A stretch of 64,000 bases of DNA from Ectobacillus panaciterrae DSM 19096 (GCF_000430785.1 NZ_AUMR01000005.1:122174-186173); one strand, 5' to 3'; shown: positions 23,927-35,358, numbered from the stretch's first letter. Program-made: numbers and translations. Notes: generated by a model from the sequence alone, not told the origin.

Positions 23927-26117
23927 AATTGCATGGTTCGGTTGGTTCATTATGCTTACAATCGGGATAAGCGGCGTGCTGTCCATTATATCGAATGGCG
24001 GAGAGTACGCACAAAAGGATTACTTCCATACGCAGGCGTTCCTCGATACGCGCAGCCGATATTTGGATTTGCTGAGCGCTTTTAACCTGAACTATATAAG
24101 CAAAGAGGACGCCAAGCAAAAAATCACAGTCACCGACGAGCAAATTAAAGAGCACCGTTACCGGTACGGCGATTTATCAGAGCAAATCACGAACATAAAA
24201 CAACAGTATGAAGGAAAAATTCAAGAGGCGCTCGCAGCCGGCAACAAGGATGCGGCTGACCTGTATACAGCTGAGCGCGACAAGAAAATCGCGGATATTA
24301 CGAACAACTTTAAAGACGATGCATATGTCCGCGAAAAAGTCGTTAAGGAAACGGAAAAGCAAGTGGATGAATATTACAAAGCGCTCGAGCAGATGCGTTC
24401 TGAATACGAAGACCTTGATAAAGCCTTCAAGTATTATTTGAAGGACACTTCTACGGGAAAAGTCCATACGAATTTGAACACGGAGGATTATAAATCCGCT
24501 CAAAAGCTTCTCAACGAACCAGATATGTTGTTTATCAGCCATTTACCCGAATCCACCAGAACAGGATCCATGTCCACAGAGGGACGAGGTCTCGGCATAG
24601 AAACCGGATTTCCTGTCACATACGGTTCGTTTCAAGGAATAATCGCCGTGCCAAAGTGGGTGGACACGTCTTCTTCAGTCATGAGCGAGTACAAATATTA
24701 TCAACAAAGCCAAAAACGTTTTTTCATCTATGCGGCAATCGCCGTGCTTATGCTGCTCGTAAGTATGTATTTATACAAAACGAAGCGGATCCAGCCGTTC
24801 GCCCCAACAGACCGCTGGAAAGCTCATTATACTCGCGCACCGATTGATGTTAGGATCGTTTTTTTCTTGGTAACAGCACTTATAGCATTTGTATGCACTA
24901 CAGAGAACAAACCGTTTTCTTTTCACAGCTTTAATGTATATATGTCGATAACAAACATCCTTACAAGTCTCCTCATTTCAGCGCTCTTTGTGACGATTGC
25001 TTTCATGCAAGCATGGCTGCTGCGGGAAGAACTGAAACAGGTACGCTCTTTGCATAACGTGTGGAAGCGAACACTACTTTATAAAATGTGGCAAGCTCTC
25101 CAGCGCGCATTTTTGATTCGCAGCGTCGGCGCACAAGTGTTTATTCTGCTTTTCATCGTGTTTTCGCTAGGCTTTGGTGCTATTTTCGTGGCTATTTATA
25201 ATGCCTCGATCTTACTGTACGTGCCGGCTTGCATTTTGCTAGGAATTCCGATTATTATCTATATCGTCAAAAACACCGGCTACTTCAACCGCATCGTCAC
25301 TCAAGTGAACGAACTCGCAAGCGGCAATCTACAGCAAGACCTCCCGGTTACAGGCAAAACAGCACTAGCAGACCTTGCCAAAAACATTAACATATTAAAA
25401 AGCAATGTGACCTCTTCGCAAAAGGAACAAGCGAAAAGCGAACGTCTTAAAACAGAACTTATCACCAATGTCAGTCATGACTTACGGACGCCATTAACGT
25501 CTATCATTACATATACCGAGTTGCTGAAAACACCAGAATTGACCGACGACGAACGTGCCGCATACGTTGAAATCATCGACCGCAAGTCGAAGAGATTAAA
25601 AGTCCTGATCGATGACTTATTCGAGGCATCTAAAATGGTGAGCGGCAGCATAGAGCTTGCTAGAGAAAAGGCTGACATCGTACAGCTTTTACAGCAGACT
25701 CTGGCCGAACACGATGATAAGATAAAAGAATCCACGCTCCAATTTCGCGTGACCAATTCCGAAAAACACATATACGCCTTTGTGGACGGGCAGAAGATGT
25801 GGCGCGTATTCGATAACTTAATCAGTAACATTCTTAAATATTCGCTAGAACACTCAAGGGTATACATCTCGGTAAACTGCCTGCAAGACAAAGCGGTTAT
25901 CACATTCAAAAACGTTTCCAAATACGAGCTTGGCAAAAATACGGATGAGCTTTTGGAGCGGTTTAAACGAGGAGACACGTCCCGTCACACAGATGGCTCA
26001 GGTCTCGGGCTGGCGATCGCCAAATCTATTGTCGATTTGCATGACGGAAGCCTCGATATCGAGCTTGACGGAGATTTGTTCAAGGTCACTGTTGCGTTAG
26101 AAGCGATACTGAATTAA
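23904..26117 (+). CDS. Membrane sensor histidine kinase
   Basis: The 737-residue kinase starts at TTG 23904 behind GGTGGTGTGGGGGA. Topology: one N-terminal membrane helix (about 8-30); a ~230-residue extracytoplasmic domain with a charged, probably coiled-coil region (about 60-180); then a cluster of membrane helices (about 273-290, 315-333, 348-372, 410-430, 435-455). A HAMP-like linker follows, then the H-box SHDLRTPLTSIITY, N-box WRVFDNLISNILKYS, and G-boxes ending DGSGLGLAIAKSIV. The extra membrane helices resemble the multi-TM sensors of VanS-like kinases found in Bacillus. Its partner is the overlapping response regulator. The stimulus is unknown; cell-envelope stress is a reasonable guess. 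Confidence 0.9.
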   Translation: MDIKWKNRIAWFGWFIMLTIGISGVLSIISNGGEYAQKDYFHTQAFLDTRSRYLDLLSAFNLNYISKEDAKQKITVTDEQIKEHRYRYGDLSEQITNIKQQYEGKIQEALAAGNKDAADLYTAERDKKIADITNNFKDDAYVREKVVKETEKQVDEYYKALEQMRSEYEDLDKAFKYYLKDTSTGKVHTNLNTEDYKSAQKLLNEPDMLFISHLPESTRTGSMSTEGRGLGIETGFPVTYGSFQGIIAVPKWVDTSSSVMSEYKYYQQSQKRFFIYAAIAVLMLLVSMYLYKTKRIQPFAPTDRWKAHYTRAPIDVRIVFFLVTALIAFVCTTENKPFSFHSFNVYMSITNILTSLLISALFVTIAFMQAWLLREELKQVRSLHNVWKRTLLYKMWQALQRAFLIRSVGAQVFILLFIVFSLGFGAIFVAIYNASILLYVPACILLGIPIIIYIVKNTGYFNRIVTQVNELASGNLQQDLPVTGKTALADLAKNINILKSNVTSSQKEQAKSERLKTELITNVSHDLRTPLTSIITYTELLKTPELTDDERAAYVEIIDRKSKRLKVLIDDLFEASKMVSGSIELAREKADIVQLLQQTLAEHDDKIKESTLQFRVTNSEKHIYAFVDGQKMWRVFDNLISNILKYSLEHSRVYISVNCLQDKAVITFKNVSKYELGKNTDELLERFKRGDTSRHTDGSGLGLAIAKSIVDLHDGSLDIELDGDLFKVTVALEAILN

Positions 26118-26127
26118 TATAAAATGC

Positions 26128-26160
26128 AAAAATCCCTGATCGCAATGGTCAGGGATTTTT
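26128..26160 (+). terminator. Rho-independent terminator of the two-component operon
   Basis: Perfect 12-bp stem AAAAATCCCTGA / TCAGGGATTTTT, 10 bases after the kinase stop. Confidence 0.9.
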
Positions 26161-26897
26161 GACGTTTTAAAAAAAATAATCCGGTAAACATATAACTCAG
26201 GCCCCTATTTCTCAATATACACAGAACGCACAATCGTACGGTTGGACAGTGCCGGCCGAAGCGGATGAAATACCAAAAGAACAAGAAACGAAAATAAGAA
26301 CAACAAACAAAGCTATAAATCGTTTGAACTTATCCCCCCCTTATAATGCTTTATTTTCCATCGTCATTTTTATACCAATAAAACATTTTTCCTCGTAATC
26401 TAAAAATCTTTTAAAAAGTTAACAACCTTTGTTGAGAAAATAAAAAAGATGGATTCTCCACTAAATTCATGGTACTTTTATTCATTTTCTCTGCTATACT
26501 CTAGCAAATTTTTGTATAATATATCTGAAAACGCTTACTATATCGATATATGTATTCACAAGGAGATTTTATTTGAATATTCTATCAATTATAGCAAGAT
26601 TTTCATGCTTAAATTTGCTTTCACGATCTTGTTTTCAGCAATAATTCAATGAACTTATCTTCATTTTTTCAGCGCGGTCCATTTCAGAATGAAAGGGATT
26701 TCATGCAGCGATAAGTATTTATGAACGCTTTTTTAAAAAACAGATAAGTAATAGTTTCTAGCCTATATAAATTATTCTGATAACATAAGAAACAGAAAGT
26801 AAATAATATGTATTAGCGATTCAGCAATTTTGAAAAGAGCGCAAATCACACTCTTTTCAGTATTAAGGAGAGGTCCAAACGCAGGAGGTTTTGTCGA
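26161..26897. other. Long upstream region of odhA
   Basis: About 740 bp without a convincing gene; a 67-codon open frame at 26449-26652 has no ribosome site and reads as AT-rich noise. It holds a near-cre sequence at 26526-26539 and, close to odhA, an imperfect inverted repeat AAAAGAGCG / CACTCTTTTC near 26833-26857. Confidence 0.5.
26526..26539 (+). promoter_or_regulatory. Near-match to a cre (CcpA) site
   Basis: TGAAAACGCTTACT matches the cre consensus TGWNANCGNTNWCA at 13 of 14 positions; the last base differs. It lies about 360 bp upstream of odhA, whose B. subtilis counterpart is glucose-repressed. The distance makes direct action uncertain. Confidence 0.4.
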
Positions 26898-29765
26898 ATG
26901 ACAAAGAAAAAGACAATTACGAATAACCCATGGTTCAAGTTCCATGGTCCCAACCTAGGTTATGTCATTGAACAATATGATCGTTATGTGACTGAAGGAG
27001 ATTCCGTTGATCCGGAATTAAAAGAGCTTTTTGAAAACTGGGGCGCTCCTCCTTCTCTTGATATGGATTTATCCAATGAAAGCGGCATAAGCGCAGCTTC
27101 CTCTCAAAACGCGGCAGATATTGAGAAAGTTATCAAAGCCGTAAAACTAGTTGACAGCATTCGTTCATACGGCCATCTGTCAGCAAACATCAATCCAATA
27201 GAGGAACAAACGGACGTGCATCCTTCATTACATCCGGAAACATACGGACTGAGCGACGCCGATTTGGAAGCGATTCCAGCCAAAATGATTTGGGCAGATG
27301 CACCGCGAGACATTCGGACAGCGCTTGATGCGGTTCGTAAATTGAAAGATATTTATACGAAATCTTTAGCATTTGAGTTTGATCATGTACAAGACAGCGA
27401 AGAACGCGCATGGCTTCAGAGAATGGTCGAATCAGGTTCTCTAAGTTCATTGAATAACGAAAAACGAATTGCTGTCTTAAAGCGATTGACAGCAGTCGAA
27501 GGCTTCGAACAATTCTTGCACAAAACATTCGTCGGCCAAAAGCGCTTCTCCATCGAAGGAGTCGACATGCTTGTACCTATGCTTGATGAAGTCATTTCTG
27601 AAGGTGCCAAGGACAGCGTGCGTGATGTTATGGTCGGAATGGCGCATAGAGGACGGCTCAGCGTATTGGCGCATGTATTAGAAAAGCCGTACAGCCATAT
27701 GTTTTCCGAATTCCAGCATTCTAAAGCTAAACAAGATTCATCCAGTGTAGGCTGGACCGGCGATGTGAAATACCATTTAGGAAAAGAGCAACTTGTTGGA
27801 TCCGATACTGTACAAACGCGAGTTACCTTAGCGAACAACCCGAGCCATCTTGAGTTTGTGGATCCTGTTGTGGAAGGATTTGCAAGAGCTGCTCAAGAAA
27901 ATCGCCAAAAAGCCGGTTCTCCGGAGCAAGACGTTTCCAAATCATTTGCGATTTTAGTTCATGGTGATGCAGCGTTCCCAGGTCAAGGAATTGTCTCCGA
28001 GACACTGAACTTAGGCAGATTGAACGCATATCACACAGGCGGAACAATTCATGTCATCGCCAATAACTTGGTAGGATTCACAACGGACAGCTATGATTCC
28101 CGCTCTACAAGATATTCGAGCGATCTTGCGAAAGGCTTTGATATCCCGATCGTGCATGTGAACGCGGATGATCCAGAAGCTTGTCTTGCCGCTGCATACC
28201 TTGCTTACCGATACCGCACTCATTTCCAAAAAGATTTCGTAATCGACTTGGTGGGATATCGCCGCTTCGGTCACAATGAAATGGATGATCCTGCAGTTAC
28301 GCAGCCGCTTGTGTATAAAAAAATCAGCAAACACCCGACTGTAAGAGCTTTATATGCCGAGCAGCTACAAGCTAAGGGCGTTCTCAGCGCGGAAGAAGTT
28401 GAAACAATCAGCCAGTTCATTCAAGAACACCTAAAGGCTGAATACGCTCAAGTTTCTCCGAAAAACACGGAGCATACCGTAGCGGATGTACAAATACCTG
28501 AAGTGGTTGCAAACGGAATGCCAAGTATGGATACGAGCGTGCAGGTTGAAACGCTTCGCGAATTGAACAGCGCTCTGTTAGAGTGGCCGGAAGAGTTCCA
28601 TGTGTATCCGAAAGTGAAAAAAATTCTGGAACGCCGCGAAAGCGCATTCGAAGACGGCGGAAAAGTGGAATGGGCGCTTGCTGAAGCATTGGCATTTGCG
28701 ACAATTTTACAAGAAGGAACGCCAATTCGTCTGACAGGACAAGATTCACAGCGCGGAACGTTCGCACAGCGCCACATTGTATTGCATGATACAGAGACGA
28801 ACGAAACATATTCGCCGCTGCATCGTCTGCCGCAGGCCCGTGCTTCCTTTGCGGTGCATAACAGCCCGCTTTCAGAAGCCGCTGTGGTAGGTTTTGAATA
28901 TGGCTATAATGTATTCGCTCCTGAAACACTTGTTATGTGGGAAGCGCAATACGGAGACTTCGCCAACACGGCGCAGGCTCTCTTCGATCAATTCGTTTCG
29001 GCGGGAAGAGCGAAGTGGGGTCAAAAGTCAGGACTTGTCTTGCTATTGCCTCACGGCTATGAGGGACAAGGTCCGGAGCACTCCAGTGCACGCCCAGAGC
29101 GCTTCTTGCAGCTGGCTGCGGAAAACAACTGGACAGTGGCGAACTTGACAAGCGCGGCACAGTATTTCCACATTTTGCGCCGTCAAGCAGCGGCTCTTGG
29201 AACAGACTTTGTCCGTCCGTTAGTGATTATGACGCCGAAAAGCTTACTGCGCAATCCGCTTACAGCTTCACCTTCTGCTTTGCTCAGCGAAGACAGATTC
29301 CAAACCGTGCTGGAGCAGCCGCACCTTGGAGGAGAAGTGGATAAAGTAAAACGTCTTGTCTTAACCACTGGCAAGATGGCAATTGATTTGACAGCGGAAA
29401 TCGAGTCCGGCAAAGAACAGCGCAATTTGGATGAATTGCATATCCTCCGCGTTGAGCAGCTGTATCCGTTCCCGAAAGACAAAGTTAAATCGATTATCGA
29501 GCGTTATAAAAACCTAGAAGAAATCGTATGGGTACAGGAAGAGCCGAGGAATATGGGCGCTTGGCATTATATAGCACCAATTCTGTTCGAGCTTGCTTCC
29601 GACAATGTAAAAGCAGGCTACATCGGACGTCCGGATCGTTCAAGCCCGTCAGGCGGCGATCCGCAGACGCACAAAGCGGAACAAGAGCTAATCATCAATT
29701 GTACGCTAGACGTTAGTCATACGCTTGGACAAACTGAACTAGAAAAAGAGTTCGTTCACATTTAA
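26898..29765 (+). CDS. odhA: 2-oxoglutarate dehydrogenase E1 component
   Basis: This 955-residue ThDP enzyme decarboxylates 2-oxoglutarate and transfers the succinyl group to the lipoyl domain of OdhB, a TCA-cycle step. Seen: the N-terminal E2-binding segment ([19 protein letters not shown], residues 12-30), AHRGRLS (249-255), the ThDP motif [11 protein letters not shown] (356-390), the transketolase-like Pyr domain with GQDSQRGTF and RHIVLHD, and a C-terminal domain with [11 protein letters not shown]. The length is normal. ATG 26898 follows GCAGGAGG. It forms an operon with odhB, separated by an unusual repeat-derived hairpin. Confidence 0.97.
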   Translation: MTKKKTITNNPWFKFHGPNLGYVIEQYDRYVTEGDSVDPELKELFENWGAPPSLDMDLSNESGISAASSQNAADIEKVIKAVKLVDSIRSYGHLSANINPIEEQTDVHPSLHPETYGLSDADLEAIPAKMIWADAPRDIRTALDAVRKLKDIYTKSLAFEFDHVQDSEERAWLQRMVESGSLSSLNNEKRIAVLKRLTAVEGFEQFLHKTFVGQKRFSIEGVDMLVPMLDEVISEGAKDSVRDVMVGMAHRGRLSVLAHVLEKPYSHMFSEFQHSKAKQDSSSVGWTGDVKYHLGKEQLVGSDTVQTRVTLANNPSHLEFVDPVVEGFARAAQENRQKAGSPEQDVSKSFAILVHGDAAFPGQGIVSETLNLGRLNAYHTGGTIHVIANNLVGFTTDSYDSRSTRYSSDLAKGFDIPIVHVNADDPEACLAAAYLAYRYRTHFQKDFVIDLVGYRRFGHNEMDDPAVTQPLVYKKISKHPTVRALYAEQLQAKGVLSAEEVETISQFIQEHLKAEYAQVSPKNTEHTVADVQIPEVVANGMPSMDTSVQVETLRELNSALLEWPEEFHVYPKVKKILERRESAFEDGGKVEWALAEALAFATILQEGTPIRLTGQDSQRGTFAQRHIVLHDTETNETYSPLHRLPQARASFAVHNSPLSEAAVVGFEYGYNVFAPETLVMWEAQYGDFANTAQALFDQFVSAGRAKWGQKSGLVLLLPHGYEGQGPEHSSARPERFLQLAAENNWTVANLTSAAQYFHILRRQAAALGTDFVRPLVIMTPKSLLRNPLTASPSALLSEDRFQTVLEQPHLGGEVDKVKRLVLTTGKMAIDLTAEIESGKEQRNLDELHILRVEQLYPFPKDKVKSIIERYKNLEEIVWVQEEPRNMGAWHYIAPILFELASDNVKAGYIGRPDRSSPSGGDPQTHKAEQELIINCTLDVSHTLGQTELEKEFVHI

Positions 29766-29843
29766 GAAAAGCGGAACCGGCTCGCTCAGGTGAAGAATCA
29801 GAGGTTCTCTGATTCTTCACCTAGCCGGTGGAGCTAGACATCA
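29764..29843 (+). repeat. GAAAAGCGG..CTAGACAT repeat forming an intercistronic hairpin
   Basis: An ~80-bp member of the GAAAAGCGG family starts at the odhA stop codon. It contains a perfect 16-bp stem (29788-29803 with 29807-29822, 3-base loop), itself enclosed by CCGGCT / AGCCGG. There is no T-run, so it is more likely an RNA-stability or processing element than a terminator. Confidence 0.85.
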
Positions 29844-29916
29844 CGAAAATTTTATAATTTTTTATCTTTGAAAAACTTATAATATCAATGTTAGGCAAAT
29901 TGGGAGGAAGTTGGAC

Positions 29917-31185
29917 ATGATCGAAATCAAAGTACCTGAACTTGCAGAATCTATTTCAGAAGGAACCATCTCACAGTGGCTCATCAACGTGGGCGACAAA
30001 GTGAACAAAGGAGAAAGCTTAGTTGAGCTTGAAACAGATAAGGTCAACCTCGAAATCAATACGGAATACTCAGGTATTGTGACAAAAATGCTGAAAGAAC
30101 CTGGCGATACGGTTGAAGTCGGCGATGTCATCGCGATTTTAGAAGACAATGAAGGGGCAGTCGTACCGGAAGCCGCAGCACCACAAGTTGCAGCACCACA
30201 AGCTACAGTATCTGAGCCGGAAGTCAAGGAAGAAGCTGCCGCTCCGCAAAGCATCCAGCCAATGCAAGGGCTTCCGAATACAGAGCGCCCTATCGCTTCA
30301 CCTGCTGCAAGAAAATTGGCGCGTGAAATGGGAATCGACTTGAACGAAGTGCGCAGCAGCGATCCGCTTGGCAGAATCAGACCGCATGATGTGAAAGCAC
30401 ATACTCCGGCACCGGTACAACAAGAAGCACCGAAAGCCGAAAAACCTCGTCAGGCTGCAATCAAGGTGGACACTGATTTTGACAAGCCAGTAGAGCGCGT
30501 GAAAATGTCCCGCCGCCGTCAAACAATCGCAAACCGTCTTGTAGAAGTACAACAAACGGCTGCAATGTTAACGACATTCAACGAAGTGGACATGACGGCT
30601 GTTATGGACCTTCGCAAAGAGTACAAAGATGCAATCCTTAAAAAGCATGATGTGCGTCTTGGCTTTATGTCCTTCTTCACAAAAGCTGTTGTGGCGGCAT
30701 TGAAGCAATTCCCGCTTTTAAACGCGGAAATTCAAGGCGACGAGCTTATCCTCAAGAAGTTCTATGATATCGGAATCGCAGTATCAGCTCCGGAAGGATT
30801 AGTCGTTCCTGTCGTACGCGATGCGAATAAATTGAATTTCGCTGAGATCGAAAGAGAAATCGGCGAGCTTGGCAAAAAAGCCCGTGATAACAAACTTACC
30901 TTGAAAGAGCTGCAAGGCGGAACATTCACGATTACAAACGGCGGCGTCTTCGGTTCCTTGATGTCAACACCGATCTTAAACGGCCCGCAAGTAGGTATTC
31001 TCGGTATGCATAAAATCCAATTAAGACCGGTTGCGATTGATGCAGAGCGTATGGAAAACCGTCCGATGATGTACATCGCCCTTTCTTACGATCACCGCAT
31101 CGTGGACGGAAAAGAAGCAGTTAGCTTCCTTGCTACTGTTAAGGAACTGTTAGAGGATCCAAAATCGTTGTTATTAGAAGGTTAA
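29917..31185 (+). CDS. odhB: Dihydrolipoyllysine succinyltransferase (2-oxoglutarate dehydrogenase E2)
   Basis: The 422-residue E2 component accepts succinyl groups from OdhA on its lipoyl lysine and passes them to CoA. Order of domains: a lipoyl domain with Lys42 in [11 protein letters not shown], an Ala/Pro/Gln-rich linker (about 78-120), a peripheral-subunit-binding domain ([16 protein letters not shown], about 127-142), and the catalytic domain with the active-site DHRIVDG near residue 392. I prefer ATG 29917 to the TTG at 29911 because GGGAGG is 9 bases upstream of the former. The gap to odhA is 151 bp, wide for this operon because of the inserted hairpin repeat. Confidence 0.97.
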   Translation: MIEIKVPELAESISEGTISQWLINVGDKVNKGESLVELETDKVNLEINTEYSGIVTKMLKEPGDTVEVGDVIAILEDNEGAVVPEAAAPQVAAPQATVSEPEVKEEAAAPQSIQPMQGLPNTERPIASPAARKLAREMGIDLNEVRSSDPLGRIRPHDVKAHTPAPVQQEAPKAEKPRQAAIKVDTDFDKPVERVKMSRRRQTIANRLVEVQQTAAMLTTFNEVDMTAVMDLRKEYKDAILKKHDVRLGFMSFFTKAVVAALKQFPLLNAEIQGDELILKKFYDIGIAVSAPEGLVVPVVRDANKLNFAEIEREIGELGKKARDNKLTLKELQGGTFTITNGGVFGSLMSTPILNGPQVGILGMHKIQLRPVAIDAERMENRPMMYIALSYDHRIVDGKEAVSFLATVKELLEDPKSLLLEG

Positions 31186-31235
31186 TAAGTTATATAGTTC
31201 CGCGGGATCGCTCGTTCAATCCCAAGCTGCAACAT

Positions 31236-31277
31236 AAAAAACCTCAATCCTTTTTTATTAAAGGATTGAGGTTTTTT
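31236..31277. terminator. Bidirectional terminator
   Basis: Perfect 18-bp stem AAAAAACCTCAATCCTTT / AAAGGATTGAGGTTTTTT between the convergent odhB and glnL genes. Confidence 0.93.
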
Positions 31278-31297
31278 GCATTGCTCACATTTACATT

Positions 31298-32230
31298 CTA
31301 ATATCCCTCGACTAGCAGCTGCTTTGCCTCGAAATACAAAACCTGAATAAACTTCTTGGCATTAATCCGCGTATGCGTCGTTGAAGTCAAAGATGCTTGC
31401 TTTAATTCCGTCATTCGTTGACGCACTGTTGTAAAATCAAAAAACTTCGGCGCGTAGTTCTCAAATTTCGGATTCGCAAAATCGGTGAGACCGAGAGATG
31501 CCAAATGATTCAATGACTGGTAGATCGCCCGGCGAACGCGCTGTTCGGACGCCTTTCTCTCTCTGTCAATCTCATCTTGTGAAGCGGCAGTTCCTAATTT
31601 TCTTAAGCTGATATGGGTGAAGATATCCTTTAAGGTAGGAAATCCCATCTCAAATTCTCGTTCGGTCTCATAGTGGTACAAATAATCGATGATATCCAGC
31701 AAGTCCTTGCTTCCATTTTCTCCGGCTATGCCCAGTTCAGATAAAAGAACTTGCCCCCAATCCGTAATTTTCTTCTCCTCAGAGGATGGCTTTTGTTCTT
31801 TTGCAGGATTCCAATCAAATACATTGCTGAGTGACTTCTGAATGTCTTGTATGGATCGTTCCAAACGAATGCGCTCCATGACCTTCTGTACAACCGATAA
31901 TACTTCAATTCTGTTCAGCGGCTTTGTGATGTAGTATTCAATTCCAAGGGAATAGGCCTCTCCGATCAGCTCTTTGGATTCCACTTGGGAAACCATGATG
32001 ATTTTCCCTTTAAATGACGGCATAATGCTGCGAATCGTTTCAATTCCGTCCCGGATCGGCATCAATAAGTCAATGAATAAAATATCGACATGCTTGATAG
32101 CCAGCGTATGTTCATCTACGAAAGAGCCATCTTCCGCTTCCCCTACAATTTCTCCCAATTCTTCATCCTCTATGATTTGTGACAGCATAGATCGAAAGAC
32201 TTCATCATCGTCCGTAATATAAAAATGCAT
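31298..32230 (-). CDS. glnL: GlnL (YcbB)-type response regulator
   Basis: The 310-residue protein has a receiver domain (Asp54 in LFIDLLMPIRDG, Lys in YYITKPLNR) followed by the YcbB-type DNA-binding domain (about 160-300: LLDIIDYLYHYETEREFEMG.., RRAIYQSLNHLASLGLTDF, KFFDFTTVRQRM). B. subtilis GlnL works with GlnK in glutamine use. Here the pair adjoins genes for malate and aspartate use, and three GlnL-type boxes lie upstream of gltP. The local target therefore appears to be the gltP-aspA-maeA operon, perhaps in response to an amino acid or C4-dicarboxylate. Four bases separate it from the kinase gene. Confidence 0.88.
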   Translation of the reverse strand: MHFYITDDDEVFRSMLSQIIEDEELGEIVGEAEDGSFVDEHTLAIKHVDILFIDLLMPIRDGIETIRSIMPSFKGKIIMVSQVESKELIGEAYSLGIEYYITKPLNRIEVLSVVQKVMERIRLERSIQDIQKSLSNVFDWNPAKEQKPSSEEKKITDWGQVLLSELGIAGENGSKDLLDIIDYLYHYETEREFEMGFPTLKDIFTHISLRKLGTAASQDEIDRERKASEQRVRRAIYQSLNHLASLGLTDFANPKFENYAPKFFDFTTVRQRMTELKQASLTSTTHTRINAKKFIQVLYFEAKQLLVEGY

Positions 32231-32234
32231 AAAC

Positions 32235-33614
32235 TCATCCTTTCTCTGCTAAACTGCGGATCGGCAGCCGGATGGTGAAAATACATCCGTTCTTTCCTTG
32301 CCTATCCCGGAGTATAACCTCTCCTCCCAGTTCCTCTGCCATTTCTTTTATATAAGACAGCCCGATTCCTGTAGACGGTGTTCCATCCTCTCTATATTTA
32401 GAGGTAAACCCCGGTTTAAAAATGAGCTGTTTATATTTTGCCGGAACTCCTGGACCGTCATCGGCCACTTTATAATCGATCCAATCATCCTCTTTATCTA
32501 TCGAAACGGTGATTGTACCTGTATCTTCAATCGCTTCTACTGCGTTCGCGACTAAATTGTTGATAAAAGACAGCATAAGGTAAATGTGATAATTCGGATG
32601 CTGCCCCTTTATCTGCGACACAAATTCGATTTTCTTTCCTAACAGCGACGCATATTTCTGATTGATTCGGACAACCATGTCTGCCAGCTCATGTACATTC
32701 ATATATTCCGGCAGATTTTCGCTTGAAATGAGTTTCGAAAGACCGGCAAAAATTCTTTGATTATCTTTTTTGATTTCATGCACCTCTCCGGCTGTTCGTA
32801 AAGCTTTTTTTCCCCAATCTTCAATTGGAAGCTTTTGATCTTGTTTAAAATCGTTCATGCTTCGATATAAATCGTAAGATTCTTTTGTTATTGTTTCCGC
32901 GTTTTGCAGTGTTTTTTTCAAATGAACGGTCTCTATATATAAGTTCGAAAGGTGCATGATCATATTTTCGTTTTCCTTTCGGACTTGCGATTCTTTCAGC
33001 CGTAATTCGTACAGTCTCATCATATTGATGAAGCCCAAAGCAAAAAAGCTTCGAAACACCGCAATAATGATAATCTTGTTCAATACGACTATCGTCACAG
33101 CATTCCTCACAAAAAGTTGATAAAGCATCATCTCCGTAAGGCTGGACGCGATTTCAATCGCAATACCGAAACATCCCATAAGCAAAGGGTTATGCTGAAA
33201 ACGATTGACCCTCATCAAATAAAACAGGCATGCATATGTAAAATAGTAGAAGAACGCCGGATAGCGCACGATGAGCGATGTCGCTAGACTAAAGTTTCCC
33301 TGCATCATCCAATCCAATAAAACACGGAACGCCAACACTGATGTTCCTACTAACAATCCCATGACAACAGGTGAAATTTTACGAAAGAACAATAAAGAAA
33401 AGAAGAAAATAGGCGTCCCAAAGCTGACGCGAAATACATCATTGAATGGGTGAAAGTTCAATTCACCTGCAATCGGTACAGTAATCATAAGAGCAATAAT
33501 AATCGAGAAATCTTTATTTTGCAATTGATCCCGTTTCAAATCCGCCACTTCCTGATTTTTGCTACTATTATACCGCCTTATAGTTATAAACACAATTTCC
33601 TCCCATACAATCAT
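32235..33614 (-). CDS. glnK: GlnK (YcbA)-type sensor histidine kinase
   Basis: The start is uncertain: ATG 33614 gives 459 residues but has no clear ribosome site, while TTG 33539 (AGGAAGTGG upstream) gives 434. Longer frames would begin inside the maeA terminator. About six membrane helices occupy residues 1-200. A dimerisation helix region and a GHKL ATPase follow, with NNLVANAVEAIED (N-box), VADDGPGVP, GFTSKYREDGTPSTGIGLSY and a final IFTIRLPI. The H-box is not of the classic SHDLRTP type, as usual for this family. It is the partner of the adjacent GlnL-type regulator. An alternative reading is a DcuS/CitA-like dicarboxylate sensor, but the domain order favours GlnK. Confidence 0.85.
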   Translation of the reverse strand: MIVWEEIVFITIRRYNSSKNQEVADLKRDQLQNKDFSIIIALMITVPIAGELNFHPFNDVFRVSFGTPIFFFSLLFFRKISPVVMGLLVGTSVLAFRVLLDWMMQGNFSLATSLIVRYPAFFYYFTYACLFYLMRVNRFQHNPLLMGCFGIAIEIASSLTEMMLYQLFVRNAVTIVVLNKIIIIAVFRSFFALGFINMMRLYELRLKESQVRKENENMIMHLSNLYIETVHLKKTLQNAETITKESYDLYRSMNDFKQDQKLPIEDWGKKALRTAGEVHEIKKDNQRIFAGLSKLISSENLPEYMNVHELADMVVRINQKYASLLGKKIEFVSQIKGQHPNYHIYLMLSFINNLVANAVEAIEDTGTITVSIDKEDDWIDYKVADDGPGVPAKYKQLIFKPGFTSKYREDGTPSTGIGLSYIKEMAEELGGEVILRDRQGKNGCIFTIRLPIRSLAEKG

Positions 33615-33625
33615 ACATAAGAAAA

Positions 33626-33653
33626 TACAGCTTGCTTTTATAAACAAGCTGTA
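33626..33653 (-). terminator. Terminator of the maeA operon
   Basis: Stem TACAGCTTG / CAAGCTGTA with a T-rich tail (TTTTCTT) on the minus strand, 11 bases after the maeA stop. Its position rules out the longest glnK frame. Confidence 0.8.
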
Positions 33654-33663
33654 TCCTCGTCCG

Positions 33664-35358
33664 TTATCCTATAACTATTTCGTTTGTTGCTTTTATAGGC
33701 CGATAGACCGGCTCCCACATTGCGTTTCGAACCGCTTGCTTTATATCGTCATGTTTCATTCGTGCCACACCATCGGCAACAGCCGCTTTTGCCACTTCTA
33801 TCGCGACGATTTCCGAAATGGCGCGAAGATCCTCAATTTGCGGAAGTAAAGGCGCGCCCGGCTTACTTACATCAATCATGCTTGCCACCGCTTTCGCCGC
33901 CGCCGCGAACATGCCGTCAGTAATGATACGGGCACGGGACACGTTCGTTCCAAGCCCAAGCCCCGGGAAAATAAGGGCGTTATTGGATTGTCCGATTACA
34001 TACACTGTTTTGTCATATGTTACAGGAGGGAACGGGCTTCCGGTTGCCACTAGAGCCCGTCCCTCTGTCCAATAGATTAAATCGGCAGGCTTTGCCTCCG
34101 CTAGCGGCGTTGGATTGGACATAGGCAGAATTACCGGTCTTTCAACGTGCGCTGCCATTTCTTTCACAATGTCTTCAGTGAATGCTCCTGCAACGGTTGA
34201 AGTTCCGATTAAAATAGTCGGATGCACTTGACGAACGACTTCAGCCAAGCCTGCTCCCGCGTTGCTTTCTTCAGCAGGACGCGCATACGGACGCTGAAAG
34301 TCGTACAATTCGTCCATATCATCTGTCAGCAAACCGTTCCGGTCAATGCACCAAAATCTGTGATTCGCCTCTTCCCATGAAAGCCCTTCGCGCACCATCG
34401 CATCACGTACCTGATCGGCAATTCCGATACCAGCCGTACCTGCGCCGAATACGACAACGCGATGCTCACGCAGCGGAATATCGGAAGCTTGCACTGCCGC
34501 CAGAACAGCAGCAAGCGATACGGCTCCTGTACCTTGTATATCGTCATTGAATGTGCAAACCTTATCTCGATACTTCTCTAAAATGTTTCGCGCGTTTTTG
34601 GAGCTGAAATCCTCCCAATGCAGCAAAGCGGTAGGAAACATTCTTGACGCCGTACTTACAAACTGCTCAATGAACGCATCATACTGCTCGTCCCGAACAC
34701 GCGGATGACGATTTCCGATGTAGAACGGATTGTTCAGAAGCTCTTCACGATCTGTGCCCACATCTAAAATGACAGGCATCACACGACCGGGATCGATTCC
34801 AGCTGCGGCCGTATAAACGGCTAATTTGCCGATCGCGATATTAATACCGCCGACACCCCAGTCGCCGATTCCTAAAATCCCTTCCCCGTCAGTGATAACA
34901 ATTAAATCGATATCCTCCGCACTGGCTCCGAAGTTTTTAAACGCCTGTTCAATACCGTTTGTATCATTGATGGATAAGTATACTCCACGTGGTTTGCGGT
35001 ATTCATTGCTGTAACGCTGAATTGCCTCTCCTACCGTCGGTGTATATACAATCGGTAGCATTTCAGGTAAATGATCTGTTAGTATGCGGTAAAATAATAC
35101 TTCATTTCGGTCATGTAGTGCTGTTAACGTAACATTTTTATGCAAATCGCTCGGCTGCGAGGAAAATTGTTCATAAGCGCGGCGCGCCTGTTCATCGAGC
35201 GTCAGCACCGCCGGCGGCAATAATCCTGTTAAATCCAGAGCCTCTCTCTCCTCCTGCGTAAATGCAACCCCTTTGTTCAACAACGGTACAGCCAGTAATT
35301 CCACACCGCGCAAGGCAGTTTCCACTTCCCCGCTTGGAGTAACCGTGAATTTATACAT
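33664..35358 (-). CDS. maeA: NAD-dependent malic enzyme
   Basis: The 564-residue enzyme carries out oxidative decarboxylation of malate to pyruvate. Seen: [14 protein letters not shown] [42 protein letters not shown] (malate/metal site), [11 protein letters not shown], the NAD loop [14 protein letters not shown], and [11 protein letters not shown]. The start is ATG 35358 with GGAAGGG upstream; an in-frame extension of 18 codons lacks a site. It shares the strand with gltP and aspA, forming an uptake-and-catabolism set: import, aspartate to fumarate, malate to pyruvate. About 220 bp with a repeat and a terminator-like hairpin separate it from aspA, so it may also have its own promoter. Confidence 0.95.
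   Translation of the reverse strand: MYKFTVTPSGEVETALRGVELLAVPLLNKGVAFTQEEREALDLTGLLPPAVLTLDEQARRAYEQFSSQPSDLHKNVTLTALHDRNEVLFYRILTDHLPEMLPIVYTPTVGEAIQRYSNEYRKPRGVYLSINDTNGIEQAFKNFGASAEDIDLIVITDGEGILGIGDWGVGGINIAIGKLAVYTAAAGIDPGRVMPVILDVGTDREELLNNPFYIGNRHPRVRDEQYDAFIEQFVSTASRMFPTALLHWEDFSSKNARNILEKYRDKVCTFNDDIQGTGAVSLAAVLAAVQASDIPLREHRVVVFGAGTAGIGIADQVRDAMVREGLSWEEANHRFWCIDRNGLLTDDMDELYDFQRPYARPAEESNAGAGLAEVVRQVHPTILIGTSTVAGAFTEDIVKEMAAHVERPVILPMSNPTPLAEAKPADLIYWTEGRALVATGSPFPPVTYDKTVYVIGQSNNALIFPGLGLGTNVSRARIITDGMFAAAAKAVASMIDVSKPGAPLLPQIEDLRAISEIVAIEVAKAAVADGVARMKHDDIKQAVRNAMWEPVYRPIKATNEIVIG

Noticed and set aside
26449..26652. 67-codon plus-strand open frame upstream of odhA
   Set aside because: No ribosome binding site, AT-rich composition bias, no recognisable motif; better read as promoter region.
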